A stretch of 64,000 nt of DNA from Bdellovibrionales bacterium (GCA_018266295.1 JAFEAQ010000010.1:1-64000), one strand, 5' to 3'. Counted from the stretch's first letter, positions 10,059-19,655 are shown. Program-made: numbers and translations. Notes: generated by a model not told the origin, from the sequence alone.

Positions 10059-10148
10059 GTCTGCTGCTACCTTCGGGGCCTTTTGGTGGCTCTGCACTTC
10101 TTCCTGCATCCTTGCAATCAGGGACTCTGTCCCCGAACCCCTGAAAGC

Positions 10149-10277
10149 TCGGCCGTCGTGGCCGACCTTTCGACGTAACTTAGGAAAACTTATCGACATC
10201 AGTACTTGTCTTCACCGTACGTTGGACAGACGGCCACGAAGGCCGGCTGTAGCGGGAGCTCGAGGGCAGAGCCCTCG
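10149..10277. repeat. Cluster of GC-rich palindromes (REP-like)
   Basis: The 263-base spacer between two convergent genes holds three strong inverted repeats: TCGGCC-GTCGT-GGCCGA (10149-10165), ACAGaCGGCC-ACGAA-GGCCGgCTGT (10226-10250, ten-base arms with one mismatch) and CGAGGGC-AGA-GCCCTCG (10261-10277). The first two share the CGGCC/GGCCG core, and CGTGGCCG in one is the complement of CGGCCACG in the other. A related string (ACCGGCGGTAGC) follows near 10296. This resembles intergenic REP/BIME elements; it may also end both transcripts, although no clear U-run follows. Confidence 0.5.
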
Positions 10278-10321
10278 ATTCTCAGGACGGAGAAAGACCG
10301 GCGGTAGCCACAACGAAATCT

Positions 10322-10774
10322 CTAAACCTGCACCGAGATCGTAAGATTTCTTTCACTCGGAGCCGCGAGCTTTTCAATCGTCACGCGGATTTTAAACCAA
10401 TTTAGCGGCAATAAATCCTGATTCAAACGGTCCGACCATTCGATCACGACTAAGCCTTTTTTAGCTCCGAAAAGATCCCAAAAACCCGTACTTTCTAGAT
10501 CGTCTTCACTCTCAAGACGATAAAGATCGACATGATCCATTGAGACATCACGGTTTTCATAATGATGATGAATTGCAAATGACGGAGAGGCTGTTTCCTG
10601 AATACCTAAGCAGTCCGACAAAGCCTTTACAAGCTCTGTCTTCCCGGCACCAACAGGTCCTTCTAAAAGCAACAAGCTGCGCTCTTTAAAGAGCTTCAGA
10701 AGCTCCAAAGAGATCATGCCAAGGTCCGCCGGCGACTTCGTATGAAACTGCTTTACGACCTTGTAGTTCGTCAT
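10322..10774 (-). CDS. tsaE: tRNA t6A biosynthesis ATPase TsaE
   Basis: ATPase that works with TsaB and TsaD to form N6-threonylcarbamoyladenosine at A37. Walker A GPVGAGKT at residues 39-46, conserved HxDxYR-like segment MDHVDLYRLE in the middle and VVIEWSDR near residue 110. Length 150 aa is standard for the family. Start is one base after the pdxJ stop. It is the last gene of the tilS-ftsH-cdaA operon; tsaE at the end of a glmM-containing cluster is a known arrangement in deltaproteobacteria-like genomes. Confidence 0.95.
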   Translation of the reverse strand: MTNYKVVKQFHTKSPADLGMISLELLKLFKERSLLLLEGPVGAGKTELVKALSDCLGIQETASPSFAIHHHYENRDVSMDHVDLYRLESEDDLESTGFWDLFGAKKGLVVIEWSDRLNQDLLPLNWFKIRVTIEKLAAPSERNLTISVQV

Positions 10775-10775
10775 T

Positions 10776-11504
10776 TTACCCTCTGAGAATGCTGCTCATC
10801 TTGCGAACAGACTTTTCAAGTCCTTCTTCAAGCGCGTAGCAGATCAATGAATGACCAATGTTCACTTCACGAAGATAAGGCAATTTTTTGATGAGCTTTG
10901 TGTGATGATAATCCAAACCGTGACCGGCATGAACACCCAAACCAAATGCGTGAGCCAAGTGAGCGGCTTTCACCAGACGATCCCACTCTTTTTGTTTTTT
11001 CGCGCCCTTTAATAGCACCCAGTGACCGGTGTGGAATTCCACAGCATCAGCACCAAGGTTGTAGCTTGCTTCAACCTGCTCAAGGGAGGGCTCAATGAAC
11101 ATCGAGATTTCAATCCCGCGCATTTGCATCTTTTCAACCATGGGCTTCATTTTCTTAAAGCCTTTTACCACGTTGAGACCGCCCTCCGTGGTGAGCTCCG
11201 CGCGCTTTTCAGGCACAAGGCAAACCCATTCCGGCTTGTACTTACGAGCTAAACGAACCATATCGTCGGTCGCTGCCATTTCAAGATTCAAAGGCACAGG
11301 ACATTTTTTAGAGAGCAAAGCCAGATCATGCAATTGAATATGGCGACGGTCTTCGCGAAGGTGGATCGTGATTTGCTCAGCGCCCCCCTTCACGGATCTT
11401 TTGACCATTTCCAACACTGACGGATAAGGAGTCGTTCCCCCACGAACCTGGCGAAGGGTGGCGACATGATCGACATTCACGCCAAGGCGGATTTTATTTT
11501 TCAT
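10776..11504 (-). CDS. pdxJ: Pyridoxine 5'-phosphate synthase PdxJ
   Basis: Condenses 1-deoxyxylulose 5-phosphate with 3-amino-1-hydroxyacetone phosphate to pyridoxine 5'-phosphate, the last ring-forming step of vitamin B6 synthesis. Signature NVDHVATLR at residues 10-18, HLREDRRHI at 48-56, and the later EFHTGHW and GLGVHAGHGLDY segments. Length 242 aa is typical for this TIM-barrel enzyme. It lies one base after glmM on the same strand and just before tsaE. Confidence 0.97.
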   Translation of the reverse strand: MKNKIRLGVNVDHVATLRQVRGGTTPYPSVLEMVKRSVKGGAEQITIHLREDRRHIQLHDLALLSKKCPVPLNLEMAATDDMVRLARKYKPEWVCLVPEKRAELTTEGGLNVVKGFKKMKPMVEKMQMRGIEISMFIEPSLEQVEASYNLGADAVEFHTGHWVLLKGAKKQKEWDRLVKAAHLAHAFGLGVHAGHGLDYHHTKLIKKLPYLREVNIGHSLICYALEEGLEKSVRKMSSILRG

Positions 11505-11505
11505 A

Positions 11506-12882
11506 CTAGCTTAATTCTTTCTCGAGGAACTGAGCGATTTTCTCAGCGTATTCAGTGATTTTAATTTTATCAGGACCTTCAACCAAGATGCGAAGCAAAG
11601 GCTCTGTGCCCGAGTAACGAACAAACAAACGGCCTTCGCCATTGAGTTGTTTTTCGATATTTGCAATGAGTTCCGCATAGCCTTTGATTTCAGCAAGCTC
11701 TGTGCGGCGCTTTACGCGGCAGTTGATAAGAACCTGCGGCACATCTTCAATCACGCGATTGAGATCACTTGCACGCTTCCCGGTTTGCTTCATCACCGCA
11801 AGCACGTTGAGAGCCGCCACGCAGCCGTCACCGGTCGTCGTGTGATCTAGGAAGATAATATGCCCCGATTGTTCACCACCGAGGTTGTAGCCATTTTTAC
11901 GCATTTCTTCGACGACGTATTTATCGCCGACGCCCACTTTCACAAGCTTAATCCCGTGCTCGGTCATTTTCTTTTCAAGACCAAAATTACTCATCTGAGT
12001 CGCAACAAGGGTGTTTTTCTTTAAAATTCCAAGATCCTTCATATGAAGAGCGCAAAGTGCCAGGATATGGTCCCCGTTCATCACTTCGCCTTTTTCATCC
12101 ACCATGATCACGCGATCCGCATCACCATCAAGGCTGATGCCGACATCGGCACGATACTGAATCACCGCGTCCGCCAATTTTGCCGGATAAAGAGCTCCGA
12201 CCTTGTCATTGATATTAATGCCGTTCGGCTCATCACCAAGCTGAATGACCTCCGCACCCAGCTCTTCAAAGACAGCGCGAGCTACTTTGTAAGCCGCACC
12301 ATGAGCCGTGTCTAAGACGATACGAAGACCGTCGAGAGTGTACTCCAAAGGGAAAGTCGATTTCACATAAACGATATAACGGCCTTGAGCATCGTCGATA
12401 CGACGTGTGCGGCCGACCTCGCGAGAATGCGGAAGATACTTTGTCATATCTTCGTGAAGCACCAGGCGCTCGATTTCTCTTTCCATATCATCAGCGATTT
12501 TAAAACCATCCGGGCCGAAAATCTTAATCCCGTTGTCTTGAAATGCATTGTGCGACGCTGAGATCACAATCCCCGCATCCGCACGCATCGTGCGAGTGAG
12601 GTAGCCGATCCCTGGAGTCGGGAGTGGGCCCACAAGCTGAACATGCACACCCATTGAGTTGAGCCCTGAAGACAGCGCCTGCTCGATCATATAACCTGAC
12701 AAGCGTGTATCCTTACCGATAACCACTTTGCGGATAGATGAAGCCCCGGGGCGAGCTTGCTTATGCAAAAGGTGGCCAATAGCTTGACCGACTCTTAGCA
12801 CGATATCAGGAGTCATCGGAAATTGGTTTGCGGTTCCGCGGATGCCATCGGTTCCAAATAAGCGGTTCGATTTTTCTGACAT
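11506..12882 (-). CDS. glmM: Phosphoglucosamine mutase
   Basis: Converts glucosamine-6-phosphate to glucosamine-1-phosphate for UDP-GlcNAc, peptidoglycan and LPS. The phosphoserine loop SASHN has S110 as the catalytic serine; metal loop DGDADR and sugar-binding GEQSGH follow; the C-terminal phosphate-binding motif RYSGTEP is present. Length 458 aa is typical. It sits nine bases after cdaR. CdaA, CdaR and GlmM form a conserved module in which GlmM can restrain the cyclase (known from Firmicutes); here this is inferred from gene order. Confidence 0.97.
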   Translation of the reverse strand: MSEKSNRLFGTDGIRGTANQFPMTPDIVLRVGQAIGHLLHKQARPGASSIRKVVIGKDTRLSGYMIEQALSSGLNSMGVHVQLVGPLPTPGIGYLTRTMRADAGIVISASHNAFQDNGIKIFGPDGFKIADDMEREIERLVLHEDMTKYLPHSREVGRTRRIDDAQGRYIVYVKSTFPLEYTLDGLRIVLDTAHGAAYKVARAVFEELGAEVIQLGDEPNGININDKVGALYPAKLADAVIQYRADVGISLDGDADRVIMVDEKGEVMNGDHILALCALHMKDLGILKKNTLVATQMSNFGLEKKMTEHGIKLVKVGVGDKYVVEEMRKNGYNLGGEQSGHIIFLDHTTTGDGCVAALNVLAVMKQTGKRASDLNRVIEDVPQVLINCRVKRRTELAEIKGYAELIANIEKQLNGEGRLFVRYSGTEPLLRILVEGPDKIKITEYAEKIAQFLEKELS

Positions 12883-12891
12883 GAATTTTTC

Positions 12892-13302
12892 CTACTTCGT
12901 TTTCGATTCAGGCTTGGTAGAAACCTCTGCGCGGATCACGTTCGGGCGGACTCCCAAGATCCGAACGCCCATCGGGACGTCGATCTTATTGAGAGGCACG
13001 TCGATATCCAAAACGCCTTCTCCTCGATCTGAAATGTCGATGAGAATACTCTGGGTTTGGGGATTGTCCATAAATTTCTTAAGCGCGGCTCGAGGTCCTG
13101 AAACCTTCACACGGATGTTGTCCGCCGTCTGCGCTACGACCACCTGTTTGGGGCCGGTTTGGAGCTCAATATCGATCTTTTTGCTCAATACGAAATCACG
13201 GCGACCAAGGATCGTCAGCCATAGAATGAGTGAAATAAACAACGCCACCATCTTGTAGCTGAAATTCTCAGTCACATAGGAGGTCCAAGGCTTTTTCATC
13301 AT
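12892..13302 (-). CDS. cdaR: YbbR-domain protein (CdaR-like)
   Basis: Probable membrane-anchored regulator of the diadenylate cyclase. Residues about 16-32 form one transmembrane segment (MVALFISLILWLTILG); the remaining 100 residues are outside the membrane and match a single YbbR repeat (segments such as VKVSGPRAAL). At 136 aa it is much shorter than Firmicutes CdaR, which carries several YbbR repeats. It overlaps cdaA by four bases and precedes glmM by nine, so the module order cdaA-cdaR-glmM is intact. Confidence 0.85.
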   Translation of the reverse strand: MMKKPWTSYVTENFSYKMVALFISLILWLTILGRRDFVLSKKIDIELQTGPKQVVVAQTADNIRVKVSGPRAALKKFMDNPQTQSILIDISDRGEGVLDIDVPLNKIDVPMGVRILGVRPNVIRAEVSTKPESKTK

Positions 13303-14111
13303 AGCGAAGCCTCCCCTTGCTGGAAGGCCTTGTATTTAAGGCCGTAGGTCTCATAAAGCGCCTTACGGATGTCACCAAGCTCTGCATTCGCCGTCAGGTG
13401 GCCCCCTTGAACAATGCCGATGGATTTATTTTCTTCACTGACAACAAAAACCAACGCATCAGTTTCTTCAGTCAGGCCGATCGCAGCGCGATGGCGTGTG
13501 CCCAAGTTTTTATCCAAAGCAGGATTTTTACTCAGGGGCAAGAAACAACCCGCAGAGTGAATCTTACCCCCACGAATCAGCAAAGCCCCGTCGTGCATAG
13601 GGCTTGTAGGGTGAAAAATAGACGTAATAAGTTCCGCAGACACTTTAGCGTCAATCTCAGTTCCGAACTCAATGTGGTAGTCGATCACGATTTCACGTTC
13701 GATCACAACAAGCGCCCCGTAACCCTTTTGGGCCGCGGCGATGATGCCTTTCGCGATCTCTTCAATGACATGAGTCTCTTGGGCTGCAGATACATCCGTG
13801 AAGAACGGATTACTGCCGATATGAGCCAGAGCGCGACGAATCTCGCCCTGGAACAAGATCACGACGATCACAAACAAATTAGAGAAGAATTTTTCAAGCA
13901 GCCAATTGAACGTGAAAAGTTCAAGCCAAATACTGAGAATATAACCAATCGCAAGCACCCCGAGACCGGAGAGCATTTGGATTGTGCCCGTACGCTTAAT
14001 GAGGACCAAAATGCGATACACCACCATCCAAACCAAGATCATATCTATCAGATCTTGGATTCGGAGGTGGGATACGATGAATACTAAGTTATCTATGAAT
14101 TGCTGAAACAC
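13299..14111 (-). CDS. cdaA: Diadenylate cyclase CdaA (DisA_N domain)
   Basis: Membrane enzyme that makes c-di-AMP from two ATP. About three N-terminal hydrophobic segments (residues 20-90) precede the DAC domain, which contains both hallmark motifs: DGA at 174-176 and RHR at 206-208. Length 270 aa matches CdaA. It is followed by cdaR and glmM in overlapping order and preceded by ftsH. No c-di-AMP phosphodiesterase (GdpP or PgpH) is visible in this window, so turnover genes must lie elsewhere. Confidence 0.95.
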   Translation of the reverse strand: MFQQFIDNLVFIVSHLRIQDLIDMILVWMVVYRILVLIKRTGTIQMLSGLGVLAIGYILSIWLELFTFNWLLEKFFSNLFVIVVILFQGEIRRALAHIGSNPFFTDVSAAQETHVIEEIAKGIIAAAQKGYGALVVIEREIVIDYHIEFGTEIDAKVSAELITSIFHPTSPMHDGALLIRGGKIHSAGCFLPLSKNPALDKNLGTRHRAAIGLTEETDALVFVVSEENKSIGIVQGGHLTANAELGDIRKALYETYGLKYKAFQQGEASL

Positions 14112-14134
14112 CCTTCGAGCCTATCACAGGGTGT

Positions 14135-16084
14135 TTAGATTGTCACAGGGCCTGTGTTACCTACTGGGTCTCCGGCTGGCTTCTTATCGGTCGCGACAGA
14201 AGCAGCAATACCTAGACCACCGTCTTTTTTGTTATTGCGGATCTTTTCGATTTCGCTGACGGCCGCACCATTGATGAGCATAGCCACTTCATGACCGTCG
14301 ATCGTCTCATACTCCATCAAAGCTTCCGTCAAACGCTCGAGAGCGTCTTTATGGTCTACAAGGATCTTAAAGGCCTTTTTATAACCTTCATCGATGATAC
14401 GAGAAACCTCTGTGTCGATTTCTTCCGCTTTCGCCTCAGAGTAATCTTTTGATTTCTGACCATACTGCATACCCAAGAAAACCGGGCCTTCGCCTTTTTC
14501 ATAAGCCAAAGGTCCAAGCTTCTCGCTCATACCCCATTCGCACACCATACGGCGAGCAATGGCCGTCGCGCGCTCGATATCGTTTGCTGCACCGGCTGTC
14601 ACGTCTTTGTAAATGAGCTCTTCCGCCGCACGACCACCGAATGCAAACGCAATCCAGTTTTCAGCCTGTGACTTCGAGAAGCTCACAGAATCTTTCTCAG
14701 GCAATGTCTGAGTGAGTCCCAAAGCCATCCCACGAGGAATGATCGTCACTTTGTGGATCGGATCAAGACCCGGGATTTTGTAACCAACCAGCGTGTGACC
14801 TGCTTCATGATAAGCCGTCATGCGCTTATCTTCTTCAGAGATCACCATCGATTTTCTTTCAGCGCCCATAAGAACTTTATCCTTCGCTTTTTCGAAGTCT
14901 TCATTCTCAAGGTATTTCTTATCCGTACGAGCAGCGATCAACGCCGCTTCGTTTACCAAGTTTTCCAAATCAGCGCCCGAGAACCCCGGAGTCCCGCGAG
15001 CAATCTTAGACGCATCCACATCAGGACCGAGAGGAGTCTTCTTCATGTGCACAGAGAGGATTTGCTCACGGCCTTTCAAATCAGGCTTATTCACAACCAC
15101 GCGACGGTCGAAACGACCTGGGCGAAGAAGTGCCGGATCAAGAACGTCAGGACGATTGGTCGCAGCGATCAAGATCACACCTTCAGTCGATTCAAAACCA
15201 TCCATCTCAACCAACAACTGATTGAGTGTTTGTTCACGCTCGTCATGACCGCCACCCATGCCGGCGCCACGATGGCGTCCGACGGCATCGATCTCATCGA
15301 TGAAGATCAAGCACGGAGCATTTTTCTTACCTTGTTCAAACAAGTCACGGACGCGGCTCGCACCGACACCCACGAACATTTCAACGAAGTCAGAACCCGA
15401 GATTGTAAAGAATGGTACGCCCGCCTCACCCGCAACTGCACGAGCAAGCAAGGTCTTACCAGTTCCCGGAGGGCCCACCAAGAGAACACCCTTAGGGATA
15501 CGACCACCGAGTTTTGTGTATTTTTTTGGATCTTTCAAGAAGCTCACGATCTCTTGAAGATCGTCTTTTGCTTCATCAACACCAGCAACTTCCTTAAACG
15601 TCACGCGGTTTTTATGCTCAGTCAGCATGCGCGCACGGCTCTTACCGAACGACATCGCTTTACCGCCGCCAACTTGAATCTGGCGCATGATGAAGAAGAA
15701 AAGGCCTACGATCAAAAGTAATGGCAACCAGTTCACAAGGAATGACTGGAAGAAGTTGTTTGTATCAGCGCGCTCGTAATTTGGCGTGAGGCCGTTAGCG
15801 ACGAAGAATTTGTAGCCTTCGTCAGACGTGTTACCAACAATGCTGAATTTAGTAGCACCGTTGTACTTCTTAGCGAAGTCTGGCTTCAACTCTCCGACGA
15901 TCTCACTGGTCTCTTGGCGGAAAGTGATGTCCGCAACTTCGCCTGCTTTTACAGCATCAACGAGCTTAGAGTATGTAAAATCTGGAATTGTCTTCTGATG
16001 CTTGTTTTCATAGGCATGGAAGAAAAACACCACCATGATGATCAGGAAGAACCACAGGGCCAAGGTCTTTTGAGTGGATCGCAT
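14135..16084 (-). CDS. ftsH: ATP-dependent zinc metalloprotease FtsH
   Basis: Membrane-bound AAA+ protease for membrane and regulatory proteins. Two transmembrane segments (about 8-24 and 115-133) flank a periplasmic domain; Walker A GPPGTGKT at 204-211, Walker B with DEID, arginine finger RPGRFDRR, and the zinc site HEAGH at 426-430. Length 649 aa is standard. AAGGAG lies six bases before the ATG. It follows tilS with a 98-base gap, the usual bacterial neighbour pair. Confidence 0.98.
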   Translation of the reverse strand: MRSTQKTLALWFFLIIMVVFFFHAYENKHQKTIPDFTYSKLVDAVKAGEVADITFRQETSEIVGELKPDFAKKYNGATKFSIVGNTSDEGYKFFVANGLTPNYERADTNNFFQSFLVNWLPLLLIVGLFFFIMRQIQVGGGKAMSFGKSRARMLTEHKNRVTFKEVAGVDEAKDDLQEIVSFLKDPKKYTKLGGRIPKGVLLVGPPGTGKTLLARAVAGEAGVPFFTISGSDFVEMFVGVGASRVRDLFEQGKKNAPCLIFIDEIDAVGRHRGAGMGGGHDEREQTLNQLLVEMDGFESTEGVILIAATNRPDVLDPALLRPGRFDRRVVVNKPDLKGREQILSVHMKKTPLGPDVDASKIARGTPGFSGADLENLVNEAALIAARTDKKYLENEDFEKAKDKVLMGAERKSMVISEEDKRMTAYHEAGHTLVGYKIPGLDPIHKVTIIPRGMALGLTQTLPEKDSVSFSKSQAENWIAFAFGGRAAEELIYKDVTAGAANDIERATAIARRMVCEWGMSEKLGPLAYEKGEGPVFLGMQYGQKSKDYSEAKAEEIDTEVSRIIDEGYKKAFKILVDHKDALERLTEALMEYETIDGHEVAMLINGAAVSEIEKIRNNKKDGGLGIAASVATDKKPAGDPVGNTGPVTI

Positions 16085-16182
16085 GCTTTCTCCTTCTTGA
16101 GAAATATAGTTTAAAGCCTAGCATGGAAGGGAGGGGGTCACAAGGCTTGCGCCAGTTATTCTGACTTATTCGGTCCCTGAAA

Positions 16183-17112
16183 TTATGGTTTCTGGACCCG
16201 AACTTGCTGCGCGTTAACGACCCAATCCATCCCGCTGACTCTAAAGATGAGGTCTTTTTGAGAAATGTCCAGTCGTTTTTGCACTTCTTCAAGATGAGAC
16301 TGAGAAAAACCCTGCACATTTTGAGATAGAAGATAACTTGCAAGCGCTTGCTTTTGCTGTGTTTTAGAGAGCGCTAAATAATGCGGTCTCGAAATAAAAT
16401 CCTCTTTAAAAAGTCCCTCTGGAAATGCCTCTGCATCGAGGGTTTCCGCGAGGATTTCTAACGAGCGCCCGAGAGCACTCACCGCTCCTTTTTGTTTTTT
16501 TTCGAGAGCCACTAACCATTCTTGGCGAAGCCAGTTTCTCATCGGATGGAGATCAGCATTCGATGGATCCTCGAAAGACTCAAGTGAAAGCGCATTGAGA
16601 TAATCTTGCAAATCGTTTTTCGAAATTTTTAAAAAAGGACGGAACAGTTCCTTCTGAATTACTCTCATGGCGGTGAGTCCCTGGCTCCCCGTGCCACGAA
16701 TCAAACGCAATAAACGTGTTTCTAGTAAGTCTTCGCGGTGATGAGCGAGTGCAAGGAAATCCGATTTTGTTTTCTTGCGGACACTTTCGAGGGCACTGTG
16801 GCGAAAATCCCTCAGCGCCGCCTCTGAACTAAGCTCATCTCCCTCGTGTTTTTCAATATGAAAAGGAATGCTGTGGCTCTCGCAAAAAGCGCGGCAAAAT
16901 TCGGCCGCAGCCTCGCGATAAGGAGCGTTCACTCCGGGACCGTGATGCACATAACAGGCTTCTACTTGCGTGCGTTTAACTCTGTGGAGCGACCGAAGCA
17001 ACGCGAGCGAATCCACACCGCCGGAAAAGCCGACGAGGATTTTCCGCTCGAGAATTTCATGAATTTTAAGTTCTTTCCAGAGCTGGTGCTCCAGATCCAG
17101 CCAATCGTTCAA
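16183..17112 (-). CDS. tilS: tRNA(Ile)-lysidine synthetase TilS
   Basis: Modifies C34 of tRNA-Ile(CAU) to lysidine so that it reads AUA. N-type ATP pyrophosphatase loop SGGVDS at residues 30-35, followed by YVHHGPG and the LAHHREDLLET segment typical of TilS. At 309 aa it has the catalytic half and a short C-terminal part, like the shorter bacterial forms. It starts one base after the aldehyde dehydrogenase stop, so the two are probably co-transcribed and co-translated. Confidence 0.93.
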   Translation of the reverse strand: MNDWLDLEHQLWKELKIHEILERKILVGFSGGVDSLALLRSLHRVKRTQVEACYVHHGPGVNAPYREAAAEFCRAFCESHSIPFHIEKHEGDELSSEAALRDFRHSALESVRKKTKSDFLALAHHREDLLETRLLRLIRGTGSQGLTAMRVIQKELFRPFLKISKNDLQDYLNALSLESFEDPSNADLHPMRNWLRQEWLVALEKKQKGAVSALGRSLEILAETLDAEAFPEGLFKEDFISRPHYLALSKTQQKQALASYLLSQNVQGFSQSHLEEVQKRLDISQKDLIFRVSGMDWVVNAQQVRVQKP

Positions 17113-17113
17113 A

Positions 17114-18448
17114 TCAAGATCCTTGGGCGACAGTTTTTACGTTGCAGAATTCATAAAATCCAAAACTGCCAAGCTCGCGGCCATGACCGGAATCTTTCAC
17201 GCCTCCGAAAGGCAATCTCGCATCGGATTTGACAAAATCATTCACCACAACAAAGCCGGATTCCATCTTCTTGGCAACAAGTTCCTTTGCGTGAGGCGCA
17301 TTGCTTGAGAAAATTCCGCCACCAAGGCCAAAGGGCGACGAGTTTGCGATCTCAAAGGCCTCTTCTTCGCTCTGAGCTTTAATGACAAGCGCCACCGGGC
17401 CAAAGAGTTCTTCCTTGTGAATACCGGGATGATTGCGCTCAAAAGTAATCATACTGGGAGGATAAAAGGCGCCGGGCTGATTGGGAATCTCCCCGCCCAG
17501 TTGCACAACGCCCCCCAGGGACTTCATCATCTCCACCTGATCTTGCAACTGGGATTGGAACTTGACGGCTGCCAGGGGGCTAGTCGGGAAAGTCGCAAGT
17601 TCCGCTTTCATTTGCTTCACGAAATTCTCATAGATATCTTTGTGGACGATGAAGCGCTTGGCAGCAATACAGCTCTGACCATTATTGATCATACGCCCTT
17701 GAGCGCAGGCCTTGGCCGCCTTTTCGATATTGGCATCAGACAGAACGATATAGGCGTCACTCCCGCCAAGCTCCAAAACGATTTTCTTTAGCGCCGCCCC
17801 CGCAGTTTTTGAAACCTCGCGCCCGCCGCGTGTGCTGCCCGTGAAAGTGACACCACGAACTTTCGGATGTTCAATCAAGTGGGCTGCAATGGCGTGATCA
17901 ATATGCAAGTTAAACACCACCTGCTCATCGAAAATATCTTTGCAAAGTTCTTCGATTTTCGTCGCACAGCCAGCGGTCAGGTCTGCGTGCTTAAGCAAAA
18001 TCACGTTGCCAATCATAATCGACGGAGCGGCAAAACGAATGAACTGCCAGAATGGAAAGTTCCACGGCATGATTGAGAAAACAATTCCCATCGGTTCAAA
18101 GCGCACTTCGCTGGCGGCATAGTTTGCAGCTACCGCCTGTGGTTTTAAAAGGTCCGGACCTTTTTCTGCATAGTAATCGCAAGCTGCTGCACACTTTTCA
18201 ATTTCAGCAATACCGTCTTTTTCGGATTTACCCATTTCTTGGGTCATTAGGTTTGCAAGCTCACGCTTGTGTTCACGCAAATTCGTTGCAAGCTGCTTCA
18301 AGGCCTGCGCTCTGCGCTCCACAGAAACTTCGCGCCAGGCTTGAAGACTGCGCGACGCCTTTTCGACGATATCATCGACCTGCTTCAGAGTCAGATAGTG
18401 ATAGGTTTGAATGACTTCACCGGTAGCGGGATTGATCGTTTGAAACAT
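17114..18448 (-). CDS. Aldehyde dehydrogenase, succinate-semialdehyde type
   Basis: NAD(P)-dependent aldehyde oxidation. Rossmann and catalytic domains carry the active-site Glu in LELGGSD (E226) and the catalytic Cys in NNGQSC (C260); MPWNFPFWQ at 127-135 is the usual cofactor region. Length 444 aa and the short N-terminus match the Sad/YneI-type succinate-semialdehyde dehydrogenases better than GabD. Substrate is inferred. It heads the operon that continues to tilS and ftsH. Confidence 0.9.
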   Translation of the reverse strand: MFQTINPATGEVIQTYHYLTLKQVDDIVEKASRSLQAWREVSVERRAQALKQLATNLREHKRELANLMTQEMGKSEKDGIAEIEKCAAACDYYAEKGPDLLKPQAVAANYAASEVRFEPMGIVFSIMPWNFPFWQFIRFAAPSIMIGNVILLKHADLTAGCATKIEELCKDIFDEQVVFNLHIDHAIAAHLIEHPKVRGVTFTGSTRGGREVSKTAGAALKKIVLELGGSDAYIVLSDANIEKAAKACAQGRMINNGQSCIAAKRFIVHKDIYENFVKQMKAELATFPTSPLAAVKFQSQLQDQVEMMKSLGGVVQLGGEIPNQPGAFYPPSMITFERNHPGIHKEELFGPVALVIKAQSEEEAFEIANSSPFGLGGGIFSSNAPHAKELVAKKMESGFVVVNDFVKSDARLPFGGVKDSGHGRELGSFGFYEFCNVKTVAQGS

Positions 18449-18481
18449 GGCAGCCCCCTTGATGAGGCCATCATATCGCCG

Positions 18482-18709
18482 TTAGATCTCAGAGAAAACT
18501 TGATAAAACGAGATGACAAGGGCTACCAAAAAGCAACCGGTCATAATGCCCCAAGAAAGGATCTTGTAGGCCTTCGCCACACGGAGAGCGCTCTTTGTGT
18601 AGTTCGTGTTATTAAACACGGGAATCTGAATCAGCACAGCTTTCATGAATTGATGTGCACAAAGACAGAAAAGAACCACCGAAGCTAATGAAAGAACGTA
18701 TGTATTCAT
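18482..18709 (-). CDS. Small two-helix membrane protein
   Basis: 75 aa with two hydrophobic segments (about 3-25 and 50-72) joined by a polar loop, ending FSEI. I do not recognise a family. Composition and length suggest a real inner-membrane protein rather than a chance frame: hydrophobic blocks of membrane length, ATG start, and placement between same-strand genes. It is 33 bases upstream of the aldehyde dehydrogenase start. Confidence 0.65.
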   Translation of the reverse strand: MNTYVLSLASVVLFCLCAHQFMKAVLIQIPVFNNTNYTKSALRVAKAYKILSWGIMTGCFLVALVISFYQVFSEI

Positions 18710-18775
18710 ACCGAACTTATCGGCTCAAAATGAGAAACTCGAAGTCTAGATTTTAGGATAACCGCCGCGAAAGGC

Positions 18776-19144
18776 CTACTCTTTAGGCGTATTTTCTTTT
18801 TTAAGGATCTCGACCTCGGCCGAGATCTTAAATTTATGTGTCTCTGCGAATTTAGAAAATTCCTTAACCAGGTCAATCTTTTGAATCATTGCTACGAGCT
18901 CTTTACTCATGCGCTGAGTGATTTCATCTTTGGATTTAGAAGCACTTTGCAACAGAGTCTGCAAAACTTCCTTCGGAAGCTTCATTTCGCCCACATAGTT
19001 ACGAATGGATTCTTCAGTCAGGAAAGCGGCACTCACACCGACGGTAAAGACCTTCTTTAAAGCATCACTCAACAGGGACTTCCCGTCCTCGATTTTTGCT
19101 TCGTCCGTCACGTCTTTTTTAGTGTGTTTTCCGTCCGCTGCCAT
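18776..19144 (-). CDS. Small helical protein, phasin-like by pattern
   Basis: 122 aa, no signal peptide, almost entirely amphipathic helix after a charged N-terminus. The pattern of the middle (KVFTVGVSAAFLTEES followed by a long helix with KSKDEITQRM) resembles short phasin-like or granule-associated proteins, but this is pattern resemblance only. It starts five bases after the START-domain gene stop and is probably co-transcribed with it. Confidence 0.75.
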   Translation of the reverse strand: MAADGKHTKKDVTDEAKIEDGKSLLSDALKKVFTVGVSAAFLTEESIRNYVGEMKLPKEVLQTLLQSASKSKDEITQRMSKELVAMIQKIDLVKEFSKFAETHKFKISAEVEILKKENTPKE

Positions 19145-19149
19145 GGAGA

Positions 19150-19581
19150 CTACTTTCTATAAATCTGCGCCACACGCTTGTGGTAGGCACTCATCATACC
19201 CGGAAGATTCACGCTGACCAAGGCATTCGCAATCGGACCGGGAACAAACATGCTAAATGTCGCCTCGACAGAATAAGTCGCGCGGCATTTGCCGGCCTCT
19301 TCTTCGAGCTTCCAAGAGCCCACAGAGGTTTTAAACACATCCCCACCAGCAAATTCCCAAGTGATGGAGGTTGACGGAGTTTCCGTCATCCACATTGTGT
19401 ATTTGAAGGCCTTAATAACGGCCACATTGAATTCAACAAGCTTGCGGTTGCCTTCAGATTTGAGCACTTTGCATTGCTTCACCTCTTGAAGGAACTCGTG
19501 GTACTTCTCGTAATCAGAGATGATTTTGTAAAATTCTTCGGTCGTACAATTGAAAACTTCTGTCGTTGATGCTTTTGCCAT
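19150..19581 (-). CDS. START/SRPBCC-domain protein (Coq10/RatA-like)
   Basis: Single-domain helix-grip protein of 143 aa that probably binds a hydrophobic ligand. The opening segment with EEFYKIISDYEKYHEF and the alternating strands with the final C-terminal helix match the polyketide-cyclase/Coq10 START family. No signal or membrane segment is seen. It is first in a two-gene unit with the phasin-like protein. Ligand unknown. Confidence 0.85.
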   Translation of the reverse strand: MAKASTTEVFNCTTEEFYKIISDYEKYHEFLQEVKQCKVLKSEGNRKLVEFNVAVIKAFKYTMWMTETPSTSITWEFAGGDVFKTSVGSWKLEEEAGKCRATYSVEATFSMFVPGPIANALVSVNLPGMMSAYHKRVAQIYRK

Positions 19582-19655
19582 GACCTAAGTCTTCCGGAGT
19601 CGACGGAAGGTGTCAACACCGATGTATAGAATGATTATGTTACGTTAAATTGCAC

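Noticed and set aside
13317-14087. Plus-strand open frame of 256 aa
   Set aside because: Shadow of cdaA on the other strand; no recognisable domain or start signal.
14753-15721. Plus-strand open frame of 322 aa
   Set aside because: Antisense to ftsH, His/Arg-rich composition typical of reverse-complement translation.
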